A stretch of DNA of 64,000 nt from Candidatus Roseilinea mizusawaensis. GTDB lineage: Bacteria; Chloroflexota; Anaerolineae; J036; Brachytrichaceae. The stretch covers positions 1 through 64,000 of the forward strand of contig JAEANN010000053.1 in the NCBI GenBank assembly GCA_016841965.1, written 5' to 3'. The position numbers and the translations under genes were made by a program. Below, piece by piece: positions 32,200 through 40,363 of this stretch. Position 1 is the stretch's first letter, and every line of letters begins with the position of its first letter. The notes below the pieces were generated by a model. The model had not been told where the DNA came from and searched no databases. It saw only the letters and a list, made by a program, of their open reading frames with translations.

Positions 32200-32837
32200 C
32201 CCCTCAGTCGCACATCGGCCAGCGCCAGCCATTCACGGATCGTCTGGCTTGGCTGATTTCGAACGTGCTTAGCCCACCGATGGTGGGATTGCTGGGCATA
32301 TTGATTCTGGCCCTGCGCCAGCCGGCCCTGGCAGCCAAAGAGTGGTTGTTGTTTGGGGTGTATGTGTTGATGGCGGTGGTGTTGCCGACCGGCCTGGTGT
32401 TCGCCATGGTCGCCGTCGGGCGCATCAGCGACGTGAATATGAACCTGCGTGAAGAGCGGGCGAAACCTTTCCTGTTTGCGGTAGCCTGCATGGCAATCTC
32501 GGCGGTGGTGATGCTGGTGGCCCACGCGCCGCTGACACTGCTGACGCTCAGCTTTGCCACTTGCCTGTTGTACGCATTGTTGTACCTAATCTCACTGCGC
32601 AGCAAGGTGAGCGCCCACTCGGCTGGGATGGGGCTATTTTCTGCGATGGTGGTGGCAACTGTCGGTGGGCCACTCGTGGTAGCGCTGCCGTTGACGCTGG
32701 CAGTCATGTGGGCGCGCGTGCGCATGCGCCGGCATACCTGGGCTCAAACCATCGCGGGTGTGTTGCTGGGCAGCGGGTCATTCCTGATTGTTTGGCTGGC
32801 CGTGGCCGGCAACGGGCCGGCGCTGTCACAGCAGTGA
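32196..32837 (+). CDS. Membrane protein with PAP2-like phosphatase motifs
   Basis: This 213 aa protein has about six hydrophobic helices. Three short motifs in the right order resemble a divergent PAP2 phosphatase active site: REERAKP, then SAHSAG, then a R(x5)H-containing segment RMRRHTWAQTIAG. Known members dephosphorylate lipid pyrophosphates or haloperoxidise, but this divergent branch is uncharacterised. The start overlaps the lgt stop (ATGA), so translation is coupled. The assignment is moderate. Confidence 0.65.
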   Translation: MTPQSHIGQRQPFTDRLAWLISNVLSPPMVGLLGILILALRQPALAAKEWLLFGVYVLMAVVLPTGLVFAMVAVGRISDVNMNLREERAKPFLFAVACMAISAVVMLVAHAPLTLLTLSFATCLLYALLYLISLRSKVSAHSAGMGLFSAMVVATVGGPLVVALPLTLAVMWARVRMRRHTWAQTIAGVLLGSGSFLIVWLAVAGNGPALSQQ

Positions 32838-32852
32838 AGCTGCTGAAGGGAC

Positions 32853-33134
32853 ATGACTAAAGCAACTCGTCTACATGCCGTCGTTGAAGGCATCGTGCAG
32901 GGTGTCAACTTTCGACAGTCGGCGGCGCGCCGGGCGCGCGCGCTGGGGTTGACGGGCTGGGTGATGAATCGGCCAGATCGCAGCGTCGAAACGGTGGCCG
33001 AAGGCCCACGCGCGGCGCTGGAGGAATATCTGGCCTGGTTGCAGCAAGGCCCGCCGGCGGCTGTCGTGCGCGGCGTCAGCGCGCGCTGGGAAACAGCCAC
33101 CGGCGAGTTCGATCGATTCAGCATCGAGTACTAA
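32853..33134 (+). CDS. acyP: Acylphosphatase
   Basis: This 93 aa protein matches acylphosphatases in length and sequence, hydrolysing acyl phosphates such as carbamoyl or acetyl phosphate. The catalytic Arg lies in the loop GIVQGVNFRQSA and the catalytic Asn in GWVMNRPD. It is the last gene of the sulfatase-lgt-PAP2-like run, 15 bases after the previous stop. Its stop codon overlaps the stop of the remnant on the opposite strand. Confidence 0.94.
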   Translation: MTKATRLHAVVEGIVQGVNFRQSAARRARALGLTGWVMNRPDRSVETVAEGPRAALEEYLAWLQQGPPAAVVRGVSARWETATGEFDRFSIEY

Positions 33135-33574
33135 CCCTCCGGCCACCACTCCGGCTCAAACGGCGCAATGACGCCCTGCTCGATGGCGATGGCATACAAC
33201 GGCGCAAAACAACCGATCAGCGTGCCCTCGTAGCCGGTCGGCAGCCCTTCCCACGAGCGAAATTCGTGCCCGCTTCCCATGCCGCCATCGAACACTCCGG
33301 CAGCATAGCCCTCGTCCAGCTCGTGCGCCAGTTGACGCGCCTGATCCCTCAATCCATAGATCGACAAGGCGCGCAAATAATACGCCGCCGGCCAGCTCGA
33401 CAGGCTGCTGGTCGCTTCATCCAGAGTAGAGATGAGCAGATGGGCCGGATGCACGGGCACCTCTGGCACCCACCGGCCATAGACATGCGGCGCCAGTTCG
33501 AGGTGGCTCAGCCGGACAGACCGGCCAAAGCGCAAATAGCGGACGGCTGTTTGGCCGTTGATCGGAGTCTGCAA
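33131..33574 (-). pseudogene. C-terminal remnant of a glycosidase-like protein
   Basis: The frame encodes 147 residues that look like the end of a larger protein with an alpha-helical barrel: SWPAAYYLRALSIYGL, a conserved-looking SGHEFRSWEGLPTGYEG and a final helix. An in-frame TGA lies three codons before the only possible start (TTG 33574), and no SD is present. I infer that the 5' part was lost, perhaps by deletion, before the threonine aldolase gene. The parent family is probably a six-hairpin glycosidase, but this is not certain. It converges with acyP. Confidence 0.5.
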
Positions 33575-33654
33575 GCGCGGATGTCAGATCGGCTTGATGC
33601 CGGCATGGGTGATGGGGTAATCTCTGAGCGCCGTGGTCATGGCAAGGGCAATGT

Positions 33655-33660
33655 TATCAT
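33655..33660 (+). promoter_or_regulatory. Extended -10 box close to the threonine aldolase start
   Basis: TGTTATCAT is an extended -10 element ending 11 bases before ATG 33672, with no SD. A nearly leaderless transcript is likely. Confidence 0.35.
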
Positions 33661-33671
33661 CCTTGCCTATC

Positions 33672-34718
33672 ATGAGTCTCAACAACACCATCGACCTGCG
33701 ATCTGACACAATGACGATTCCCACGCCGGCCATGCGCGAGGCCATGGCAGCCGCCGCAGTGGGCGATGACGTGTTTGGCGAAGACCCCACTGTCAACACA
33801 CTTCAGGAAATGGCCGCCGAGCGGATGGGCATGGAAGCCGGCCTGTTTGTGTCGAGCGGCACGATGGGCAATCTGGTCGCCATGCTCACCCACTGCCGGC
33901 GCGGCGACGAAATCATCATGGGCCGGCAGGCGCACACATTCGTGCATGAGCGCGGCGGCTACGCAGCCGTCGGCAGCATCAACAGTTGTCAGATCGATTG
34001 CCAGCCCGATGGCACATTGGCCCTGGCCGACATCGCCGAGGCCGTGCGCAGCGAGGATGACCATCACCCCACCACGCGATTGATCAACCTGGAGAACACC
34101 CAGAATGCCATGGGCGGCGTCGCGCTGACGCCGGCATACACACAGCAGGTCGTTGCGTTCGCCCACGCGCGCGACATCCGTGTGCACATTGACGGCGCGC
34201 GCATCTTCAACGCGGCGGTGGCGCTGGGCGTCGAGGCGCGCGAGCTGGTGGCCGGCGCCGACAGCGTGACCTTCTGTCTGAGCAAAGGATTAAGCGCGCC
34301 GGTCGGATCGGTGCTGTGCGGCTCCAAAGCCTTTATCAACGAGGCGCGCAAGAACCGCAAACTGGTGGGCGGCGGCATGCGACAGGCCGGCATCCTGGCA
34401 GCCGCCGGCATCGTGGCGCTTCAACAAATGGTCGACCGGCTGGCCGAAGATCACGCCAACGCCCGCTTGCTGGCCGAAGCAATTGCACAAACACCCGGCC
34501 TGCACGTCGATCTGGCGCGCGTGCAAACCAACATGGTGTACTTCGATCTGGCGCCAGAGTTGCCCTTTGACGCCGCCGAATTATGCCGGCGGGCCGACCA
34601 ACACCGCGTCAGAATGCTCGACGCCGGCCCGCGCCGCATTCGCGCCGTGATGCATTGCTGGATCACGCGCGACGAAGCGATCGAGGCCGGACAGGTTATC
34701 CGACACATTGTGAATTGA
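33672..34718 (+). CDS. ltaE: Low-specificity L-threonine aldolase
   Basis: This 348 aa PLP enzyme of fold type I cleaves threonine to glycine and acetaldehyde. Family hallmarks are [19 protein letters not shown] at the N-terminus, [27 protein letters not shown] before the cofactor Asp-Ala pair, and the PLP lysine in [12 protein letters not shown]. The start at 33672 ([13 protein letters not shown]) fits the family; the frame is open further upstream. Threonine aldolase is a glycine source. It appears to be transcribed alone, ahead of a repeat-rich gap. Confidence 0.94.
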   Translation: MSLNNTIDLRSDTMTIPTPAMREAMAAAAVGDDVFGEDPTVNTLQEMAAERMGMEAGLFVSSGTMGNLVAMLTHCRRGDEIIMGRQAHTFVHERGGYAAVGSINSCQIDCQPDGTLALADIAEAVRSEDDHHPTTRLINLENTQNAMGGVALTPAYTQQVVAFAHARDIRVHIDGARIFNAAVALGVEARELVAGADSVTFCLSKGLSAPVGSVLCGSKAFINEARKNRKLVGGGMRQAGILAAAGIVALQQMVDRLAEDHANARLLAEAIAQTPGLHVDLARVQTNMVYFDLAPELPFDAAELCRRADQHRVRMLDAGPRRIRAVMHCWITRDEAIEAGQVIRHIVN

Positions 34719-34729
34719 GCCATTGAGCC

Positions 34730-34787
34730 ATCGACGATTGACGATTGGCTCAAGCGCCCAATACGCAACACGCAATACCAAATACAC
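34730..34787. repeat. Two heptad arrays, families C (ATTGACG) and A (AAYACGC)
   Basis: ATCGACG, ATTGACG and ATTGGCT (34730-34750) follow two 8-bp ATTGAGCC units. Then AATACGC, AACACGC, AATACCA and AATACAC (34760-34787) end eight bases before the PIG-L start. The second set is the reverse complement of the array at 36340-36388. Confidence 0.8.
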
Positions 34788-34795
34788 ACCCCCGC

Positions 34796-35677
34796 ATGAA
34801 GACTCTACTCGCAATCTTTGCCCATCCAGACGACGAATCGTTTGGCATCGGCGCGACACTGGCAAAGTACGCCCATGAGGGTGCAGCAGTCTACTATTTG
34901 TGCGGCACGCGCGGCGAATCCGGCACGGTAGACCCAGCGCTGATGCGCGGCTACACTGACGTAGGCGAGTTGCGATCCGCCGAGTTGGAATGCGCCTCGC
35001 GCGAACTGGGACTGGCCGGCGTGCGCTATCTCGGCTTCCGCGATTCGGGGATGCCCGGCTCGCCTGACAACCGCCACCCCAACAGCCTGTTCTGTGCGTC
35101 CGTTGATGCGGTGGCCGAGCGCATCGCCGGGTACATCCAGCAACTTAACCCCGATGTCGTCATTACCCACGACAAATTCGGGGGCTATGGGCACCCAGAC
35201 CACATCAAGCTGCACCACGCCACCCTGCGTGCTTACGAGATGCTGTATGGCGTCAGCCTGGCCGATGATGGCGCTTGGGTCGCAGCAAGCAATGCGGAAT
35301 CCTCAGTTGTCCATCGTCAACCAAAGATTCCCCGTCTGTATGTAACCGCCTTTCCCAAGGGTATGTTGAAGCTGGCGGTGCGCCTGTTGCCGCTGGTCGG
35401 CCAGAATCCCCGGCAGTTTGGGCGCAACAAAGACATCGACCTGGTGACGATGTCCACATGGGTCGTGCCGATCACGGCGCGGGTGGGCGTGTCAGACTAT
35501 GTCGGCCACAAGGAGCGCGCGTCGGCGTGCCACATCAGCCAGCAGCCGGTGACGCGACAGGGCAATCTGATCGTGCGATTGCTTTTCCGCCGGGCCGCCG
35601 GCTGGGAATCCTTCTCGCGCTTGTATCCGGCCGTGCAGGCAGGCGAACCTATCGAGCGCGATCTTTTCGGAGTATAG
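34796..35677 (+). CDS. PIG-L/LmbE family deacetylase
   Basis: This 293 aa zinc-dependent deacetylase removes acetyl groups from N-acetylglucosamine-containing substrates, as in mycothiol, bacillithiol and glycan synthesis. The zinc motif AHPDDE lies at residues 9-14 and the third ligand in GGYGHPDHI. The C-terminal part is basic and ends in a region typical of LmbE-like proteins. The start at 34796 gives the family N-terminus MKTLLAIFAHPDDE; no SD is seen because a heptad array occupies the leader. It is followed after two bases by a HAD phosphatase. Confidence 0.93.
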   Translation: MKTLLAIFAHPDDESFGIGATLAKYAHEGAAVYYLCGTRGESGTVDPALMRGYTDVGELRSAELECASRELGLAGVRYLGFRDSGMPGSPDNRHPNSLFCASVDAVAERIAGYIQQLNPDVVITHDKFGGYGHPDHIKLHHATLRAYEMLYGVSLADDGAWVAASNAESSVVHRQPKIPRLYVTAFPKGMLKLAVRLLPLVGQNPRQFGRNKDIDLVTMSTWVVPITARVGVSDYVGHKERASACHISQQPVTRQGNLIVRLLFRRAAGWESFSRLYPAVQAGEPIERDLFGV

Positions 35678-35679
35678 AC

Positions 35680-36327
35680 TTGGGCATCGCCTTCTTCGAT
35701 ATGGACAAGACCCTGCTCTCGGTGAGCAGTGGCATGAACTACGTGCAATACCTGTGGCGCCGGCGACGCATCAGCCTGCGTGAGGTGATCAACGTTCTTC
35801 TGATCAGCGCAGAGTATTCGCTGGGCGTGCTCGATTTTCCGCGCGCCATGGCGCGCATGAGCCGCAGCGTACGCGGCGGCAACGCCGTAGCAATCAAAGC
35901 CTTGTGCGAGCAATGGTTCGTGGACGATCTCAAATGCCATATTGCACCCCGCGCTGTCGCACGCCTGCGCGAACACCAACAGCGCGGCGATCTGGTCTAT
36001 CTGCTCTCGGCCTCGACGCAATTCGCCGTGGAGCCGGTGGCCCGGTATCTCGACATTCCATATCGCAGCACCGAACTGGAAGTGGTGAACAATCGCTTGA
36101 CCGGCGGCATTGTCGGGCCGCCGTGTTACGCAGAGGGTAAACGTTACTGGGGCGAAGAGATCGCCAGACAGCACAACACGCCACTGGCAGCGTGCGCCTT
36201 CTACACCGACTCGTATTCAGACCGCAGTTTCATGGAAGCTGTGGGAAGGCCGGTAGCTGTGAACCCGGATGTGCGTCTGCGCCGGCTGGCTCAGCAACGC
36301 GGATGGCCGATCGAGCAGTTCTACTGA
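35680..36327 (+). CDS. HAD-IB family phosphatase (SerB-like)
   Basis: This 215 aa hydrolase has all four HAD motifs: FDMDKT (nucleophile D7 and D9), the Ser in YLLSASTQ, the Lys in AEGKRYW and DSYSDRSFMEA. The helical cap between motifs I and II is type C1. SerB-like HAD-IB enzymes dephosphorylate phosphoserine or lipid-linked phosphates such as phosphatidylglycerol phosphate. The start is TTG 35680, two bases after the PIG-L stop, so translation is coupled. Confidence 0.9.
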   Translation: MGIAFFDMDKTLLSVSSGMNYVQYLWRRRRISLREVINVLLISAEYSLGVLDFPRAMARMSRSVRGGNAVAIKALCEQWFVDDLKCHIAPRAVARLREHQQRGDLVYLLSASTQFAVEPVARYLDIPYRSTELEVVNNRLTGGIVGPPCYAEGKRYWGEEIARQHNTPLAACAFYTDSYSDRSFMEAVGRPVAVNPDVRLRRLAQQRGWPIEQFY

Positions 36328-36339
36328 TCCAGGGCTAGA

Positions 36340-36388
36340 GCGTGTTGCGTATTGCGTGTTGTGTGTTTCGTACTGCGTATCGCGCATG
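36340..36388. repeat. Heptad array, family A (GCGTRTT), seven units
   Basis: Consecutive words GCGTGTT, GCGTATT, GCGTGTT, GTGTGTT, TCGTACT, GCGTATC and GCGCATG start 13 bases after the HAD gene. They are the inverse orientation of the array at 34760-34787. Confidence 0.85.
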
Positions 36389-36401
36389 ACGCCGGACGCG
36401 A

Positions 36402-36457
36402 TCTGTCGTCTGTCATCTGTCGTCTGTCATCTGTCGTCCGTCATCTGTCGTCCGTCA
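36402..36457. repeat. Heptad array, family B (TCTGTCR), eight units
   Basis: Eight gapless 7-bp words alternate TCTGTCG with TCTGTCA or TCCGTCA, giving a 14-bp higher-order unit. The array runs directly into the TTGACA at 36458. Its inverse is found at 29655-29682. Confidence 0.9.
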
Positions 36458-36485
36458 TTGACAAGCGGCTCATACGTCCTACAAT
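36458..36485 (+). promoter_or_regulatory. Near-consensus sigma-70-type promoter for the amino acid ABC operon
   Basis: A perfect -35 TTGACA (36458-36463) and a 5/6 -10 TACAAT (36480-36485) are 16 bases apart. Transcription would start near 36492, giving a leader of about 66 bases before the binding protein. The -35 is contiguous with the heptad array. Confidence 0.75.
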
Positions 36486-36557
36486 GCGGCCCAACATGGG
36501 CAAGGCCATTACCACCGTCGTACGGACTGCCCAAAGCTTCACAGGGAGAGAAGAATC

Positions 36558-37445
36558 ATGCAACTCAGACACAGATCCATGTTGGCGTCTTTGGTGTTGC
36601 TTGCTGCAATCGGCAGCGCATGCGCAGCGCCGGTTCCGCCCCCCACTGCCGCGCCGGCTGCAGAGCAGCCAGCCGCCGGCGCCAAAGATTGGCTCGACAT
36701 CGTCAAAGAACGCGGCGTGCTGCGCGTGAGCACCGACGCCAACTACGCACCATTGAGCTACTTCGACGAGCAGACAAAGGAATGGACCGGCTTCGACATC
36801 GATACTGCGCGCGAAGTCGCCAAACGGCTCGATGTGCAGATCGAGTTCGTCACGCCGGACTGGAGCGCCATCACCGCCGGCAACTGGGCCGGGCGCTGGG
36901 ATGTCAGCATTGGCAGCATGACCCCCACACCAGAGCGGCGCAAAGTGCTCGACTTCACACCGCCCTACTATTTCTCGGTCACACAGTTTGGCATTCGGGC
37001 CGACCTGAAGGATGAGATCAAAACGGTGAACGATCTGGCCGGGCGCACGGTGTGCGTTGCCGAGTCCACCACCTACGAGACCTATCTGAACGGCAAGTTG
37101 GATATTCCTGTTGAGATGCCGCCGCCACAGGGCGTCAAGATTGCGCCGGTCAAAACCGATCAGGATTGCATCCAGTCGATTCAGGCCGGCCGCAAAGACT
37201 ATGACGCCGTGTTGACCTCGGCCAACGTGATCAACGACGGCAAGAAGAAAGGCGTGCCGGTTGAGTTTCTGGACAAGCCGGTGTATTACGAGGAGCTGGC
37301 CATCAGCATCGACAAATCCGCCGCCCCCAACACAAAGTTCTTGGCCGAGCTGACCCGCATTGTCAATGAGATGCACGCCGATGGCACACTGTCGCAGTTG
37401 TCGATGAAGTATTTCGACGGGCTGGATGTGACCAAGAAACAATAA
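36558..37445 (+). CDS. Polar amino acid ABC transporter substrate-binding lipoprotein
   Basis: This 295 aa SBP_bac_3 family protein captures an amino acid outside the membrane. The signal peptide ends in the lipobox GSAC with C22, followed by a Pro/Ala linker. The mature domain shows GVLRVSTDANYAPLSYFD and WTGFDIDTAREVAKRL, and RRKVLDFTPPYY in the first lobe. The acidic and aromatic residues fit amino acid binding, but the specificity is not determined. A good SD (GGGAGAG) lies about ten bases upstream. It leads a complete importer operon behind a strong promoter. Confidence 0.94.
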   Translation: MQLRHRSMLASLVLLAAIGSACAAPVPPPTAAPAAEQPAAGAKDWLDIVKERGVLRVSTDANYAPLSYFDEQTKEWTGFDIDTAREVAKRLDVQIEFVTPDWSAITAGNWAGRWDVSIGSMTPTPERRKVLDFTPPYYFSVTQFGIRADLKDEIKTVNDLAGRTVCVAESTTYETYLNGKLDIPVEMPPPQGVKIAPVKTDQDCIQSIQAGRKDYDAVLTSANVINDGKKKGVPVEFLDKPVYYEELAISIDKSAAPNTKFLAELTRIVNEMHADGTLSQLSMKYFDGLDVTKKQ

Positions 37446-37509
37446 GCAGCCGGCGATCGTCAGCAATCTGCCGGGGCAACGCAGCGCGCGTCGTCCCGGC
37501 TATCTGCTC

Positions 37510-38406
37510 ATGCAAACATCTGCTTCTCCGGTGGCCGGCCAGTCCCAGCCACGTGCCCGGCCTCGATCACGCGCCCGCACCGGGATGTCCTTTCGGTACC
37601 AGCTCGCCCTGGTGTGGGCGGCCATCTTTGCCTGCATCATCGCTTTCCTCTCGCTGATCCGGCTCGACCTCGGGTTCATCGGCGAGTGGTGGGGATTTAT
37701 CGTGTACGGCGCCGGCAACCCCGATGCCTGGACAGTGGGCATCGTGGCAACGCTTTACATTTCGCTGGCGTCGATCCTGCTGGCAATCCTGCTGGCGTTC
37801 CTGGGCGCGCTGGGCCGGCTATCGAAGCATCCGATCGCCTATGGGGTAGCTACCTTTTACGTCTCGCTGGTGCGCGGCACACCCCTGCTGATCCAGATTT
37901 TCATCCTGTTTTTCGGCTTGCCGCAGATCAATCAGCAATTGAACCGCGTGTTCCCCGGCTTCGAGCAGCAGTTCCCGTTCATCAGCAGCCTGTTGGTTCT
38001 GCCGGCGTTGCCCACCGGCATTCTGGCGCTGGGTATCAACTACGGTGCGTATATGACGGAGGTGTTCCGGGCCGGCATTCAGTCGGTCGGGCGCGGCCAA
38101 ATCGAAGCGGCCACGGCGCTGGGCATGACGCCGGGGCAAACCCTGTGGCGCATCGTGCTGCCACAAGCCGTGCGCGTCGTCATCCCGCCCATCGGTAACG
38201 ACTTCATCGCCATGACCAAAGACTCAGCGCTGGTGTCGGTCATCGGGGTGCAGGAGTTGCTGTGGCGGTCGCAGAAAGTCGGCGTGCAGAATTTCCGTTC
38301 CATGGAGACGCTGCTGATTGCCGCCGCTTTCTACTGGATCATGACCATCGTGTTACAGGCGGTTCAATCGCAGATCGAAAAGCGCCTGGCGCGCAGCGAC
38401 CGCTAA
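37510..38406 (+). CDS. Polar amino acid ABC transporter permease
   Basis: This 298 aa HisM/GlnP-type membrane subunit has a basic N-terminal tail of about 35 residues, then five or so hydrophobic helices. The EAA loop reads IEAATALGMTPGQTLWRIVL followed by PQAVRVVIPPIGN. SLVRGTPLLIQIF is the usual signature of the amino acid permease family. One permease gene suggests a homodimer. A possible GC-rich stem (37470-37475 with 37495-37500) lies between this gene and the binding protein. Confidence 0.95.
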   Translation: MQTSASPVAGQSQPRARPRSRARTGMSFRYQLALVWAAIFACIIAFLSLIRLDLGFIGEWWGFIVYGAGNPDAWTVGIVATLYISLASILLAILLAFLGALGRLSKHPIAYGVATFYVSLVRGTPLLIQIFILFFGLPQINQQLNRVFPGFEQQFPFISSLLVLPALPTGILALGINYGAYMTEVFRAGIQSVGRGQIEAATALGMTPGQTLWRIVLPQAVRVVIPPIGNDFIAMTKDSALVSVIGVQELLWRSQKVGVQNFRSMETLLIAAAFYWIMTIVLQAVQSQIEKRLARSDR

Positions 38407-38499
38407 TTGATTCATTCGATTTACGATTGATCATTGACGATTGACGGGCATATCCAGCCGATCGTGCGTCCTCAATCGCTAATCGTCAATTGTCGATTC
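38407..38499. repeat. Two opposed heptad arrays, family C (TGACGAT / ATCGTCA), inside the ABC operon
   Basis: Words TTGATTC, ATTCGAT, TTACGAT, TGATCAT, TGACGAT and TGACGGG (38407-38448) begin right after the permease stop. TCAATCG, CTAATCG, TCAATTG and TCGATTC (38472-38499) follow in opposite sense and end three bases before ATG 38503. Together they could pair into an imperfect stem. Confidence 0.8.
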
Positions 38500-38502
38500 C
38501 CG

Positions 38503-39258
38503 ATGGATGCGATCGTTCGCCTGACCGACCTTCACAAACGATTCGACGCGCTGCACGTGTTGAAGGGCGTCTCGCTGGCGGTACAACCCCGCGAGGTGAT
38601 CTGCCTGATCGGGCGCAGCGGCAGCGGCAAGAGCACGCTGTTGCGCTCGATCAACTTCCTCGAAGAGCCGGACGCCGGCGCAGTGGAGGTAGACGGCATT
38701 GTGGTGACGCCGGAGCTGGATACCAGGACGCGCCGGCAGCGCATCCGTGAGATCCGGTTACGCACCGGCATGGTATTCCAGGAATTTAATCTTTTCCCTC
38801 ACAAGTCTGTGATCGATAACGTGATCGAAGCCTTGTTGGTGGTCAAACGCCTGCCCAAACCACAAGCCCTCGAGATCGCAGAAAACTTTCTACGCAAGGT
38901 CGGCTTGATCGACAAGCGCGATGAGTACCCCTCGCGGCTATCCGGTGGACAAAAGCAGCGCGTCGCGATTGCACGCGCGCTGGCGATGGAGCCGAAGGTG
39001 ATGCTGTTCGACGAGCCAACTTCGGCGCTGGACCCGGAGTTGATCGGCGAAGTGATCAAAGTGATGGAAGACTTAGCCAACGACGGGATGACCATGCTGG
39101 TGGTGACACACGAAATGAGTTTTGCCCGCGACGCCGCCGACCGGGTGATTTTCATGGAAGACGGCATATTTGTTGAAGAGGGAACGCCGGACGAGATCTT
39201 CACAGCCCCGCGCGACCCGCGCACCCAACAATTCCTACAACGCCATATCAGGGGATAA
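38503..39258 (+). CDS. Polar amino acid ABC transporter ATP-binding protein
   Basis: This 251 aa GlnQ-type ATPase energises the importer. Walker A is GRSGSGKST, the Q-loop is in [11 protein letters not shown], the ABC signature is LSGGQKQR, Walker B is [13 protein letters not shown] and the switch His is in VVTHEMSFA. The start was set at 38503 because [14 protein letters not shown] fits the family; the open frame begins earlier inside the repeat array. No SD is present because the array abuts the start codon. Confidence 0.96.
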   Translation: MDAIVRLTDLHKRFDALHVLKGVSLAVQPREVICLIGRSGSGKSTLLRSINFLEEPDAGAVEVDGIVVTPELDTRTRRQRIREIRLRTGMVFQEFNLFPHKSVIDNVIEALLVVKRLPKPQALEIAENFLRKVGLIDKRDEYPSRLSGGQKQRVAIARALAMEPKVMLFDEPTSALDPELIGEVIKVMEDLANDGMTMLVVTHEMSFARDAADRVIFMEDGIFVEEGTPDEIFTAPRDPRTQQFLQRHIRG

Positions 39259-39296
39259 CGCAGCAGCTACAAAGCGCGCGCCACACATGACCCAGC

Positions 39297-39321
39297 CCAC
39301 TCTGGGCGCGGCCCAGAGTGG
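39297..39321 (+). terminator. Hairpin after the amino acid ABC operon
   Basis: CCACTCTGGGC and GCCCAGAGTGG form a perfect 11-bp stem with a GCG loop, followed by TATATTA. A second, weaker hairpin (39337-39342 with 39359-39364) lies between it and ftsY. The TATATT could also be a -10 box for ftsY. Confidence 0.65.
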
Positions 39322-39401
39322 TATATTAGGGCGCTTGCAGGCCCCCGGCCTCGCGCCGGCCTGCGAGCAGCAATCCCAGCTCGGATCGGAACGAAATCGC
39401 A

Positions 39402-40307
39402 ATGCCATCTCTGCGTGAAACACTTGCCCGCACCCGCAACACCCTGGTTGGCCGGTTACAAGCAGTGCTGGGACAAAGCGACATCACCCCGGAAACCTGG
39501 GATGATCTTGAGACGCTGCTATTGCAATCCGATGTCGGCGCAGCGACAACCGAGAAACTGATCAACGCACTGAAGCAACGGGCTAGAGACGAAGCCATCA
39601 TCATGGCTGCCGGCCTGCGCAACGCGCTGAAGGAAGAAATGGTGAAGCTGCTTGGCGCGCCGCGCCCAATTTCATACGAGGCCAATCGCTTGCTCGAAGT
39701 CATCATGGTCGTCGGCGTCAACGGATCAGGCAAAACCACCAGCATCGCCAAGCTGTGCAAGCTCTACCTCAAGCAGGGGCGCAAGATCGTTCTGGCCGCC
39801 GCAGACACATTTCGCGCGGCGGCGATCGACCAGTTGCAGGTGTGGGGCGAACGCGCCGGCGTGCCGGTGATCGCCGGCAACCCAAACAGCGATCCCGGCG
39901 CGGTGGTGTACGATGCCATCCAGTCCGCCTTCAGCCGCAAGGCCGACCTGTTGATCGTGGACACCGCCGGCCGGCTGCATACCAAACACAACTTGATGCA
40001 GGAACTGAAAAAACTGCGCGGCATCATGCAAAAGTCTGTCCATGCTGCGCCGCACCAGACGTTGCTGGTCATCGACGCTGCCAACGGGCAAAACGCGATC
40101 TCACAAGCCAAAGGATTCACCGAGGCCGTTGGCGTCACCGGTGTTATCTTGACCAAGCTCGACGGCACCCCGAAAGGCGGCGTGATTTTTGCCATCGTCA
40201 GCGAGCTGGGCATCCCAATCCAGTTCATTGGCACCGGCGAAAAGATCGATGACATCGAAGCGTTCGACGCCCGCCGCTTTGTGAACAATCTGTTCGGGGA
40301 CGAGTAG
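39402..40307 (+). CDS. ftsY: Signal recognition particle receptor FtsY
   Basis: This 301 aa SRP-family GTPase receives ribosome-SRP complexes at the membrane. The helical N domain (about 1-85) is followed by the G domain with [10 protein letters not shown] (P loop), [17 protein letters not shown] and [10 protein letters not shown]. It lacks the long acidic A domain found in E. coli FtsY, as in many bacteria. It precedes prfB by 56 bases, and both are housekeeping genes that may share a transcript. Confidence 0.97.
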   Translation: MPSLRETLARTRNTLVGRLQAVLGQSDITPETWDDLETLLLQSDVGAATTEKLINALKQRARDEAIIMAAGLRNALKEEMVKLLGAPRPISYEANRLLEVIMVVGVNGSGKTTSIAKLCKLYLKQGRKIVLAAADTFRAAAIDQLQVWGERAGVPVIAGNPNSDPGAVVYDAIQSAFSRKADLLIVDTAGRLHTKHNLMQELKKLRGIMQKSVHAAPHQTLLVIDAANGQNAISQAKGFTEAVGVTGVILTKLDGTPKGGVIFAIVSELGIPIQFIGTGEKIDDIEAFDARRFVNNLFGDE

Positions 40308-40363
40308 TGTGCGAACCATCAGGCAATTGCCAAGCTCACAGAACAACCGATACGAGAGACAGC

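Noticed and set aside
36340-36457. Possible CRISPR-like array
   Set aside because: Unit length is 7 bp with no spacers, and no cas genes are near; it is a tandem repeat instead.
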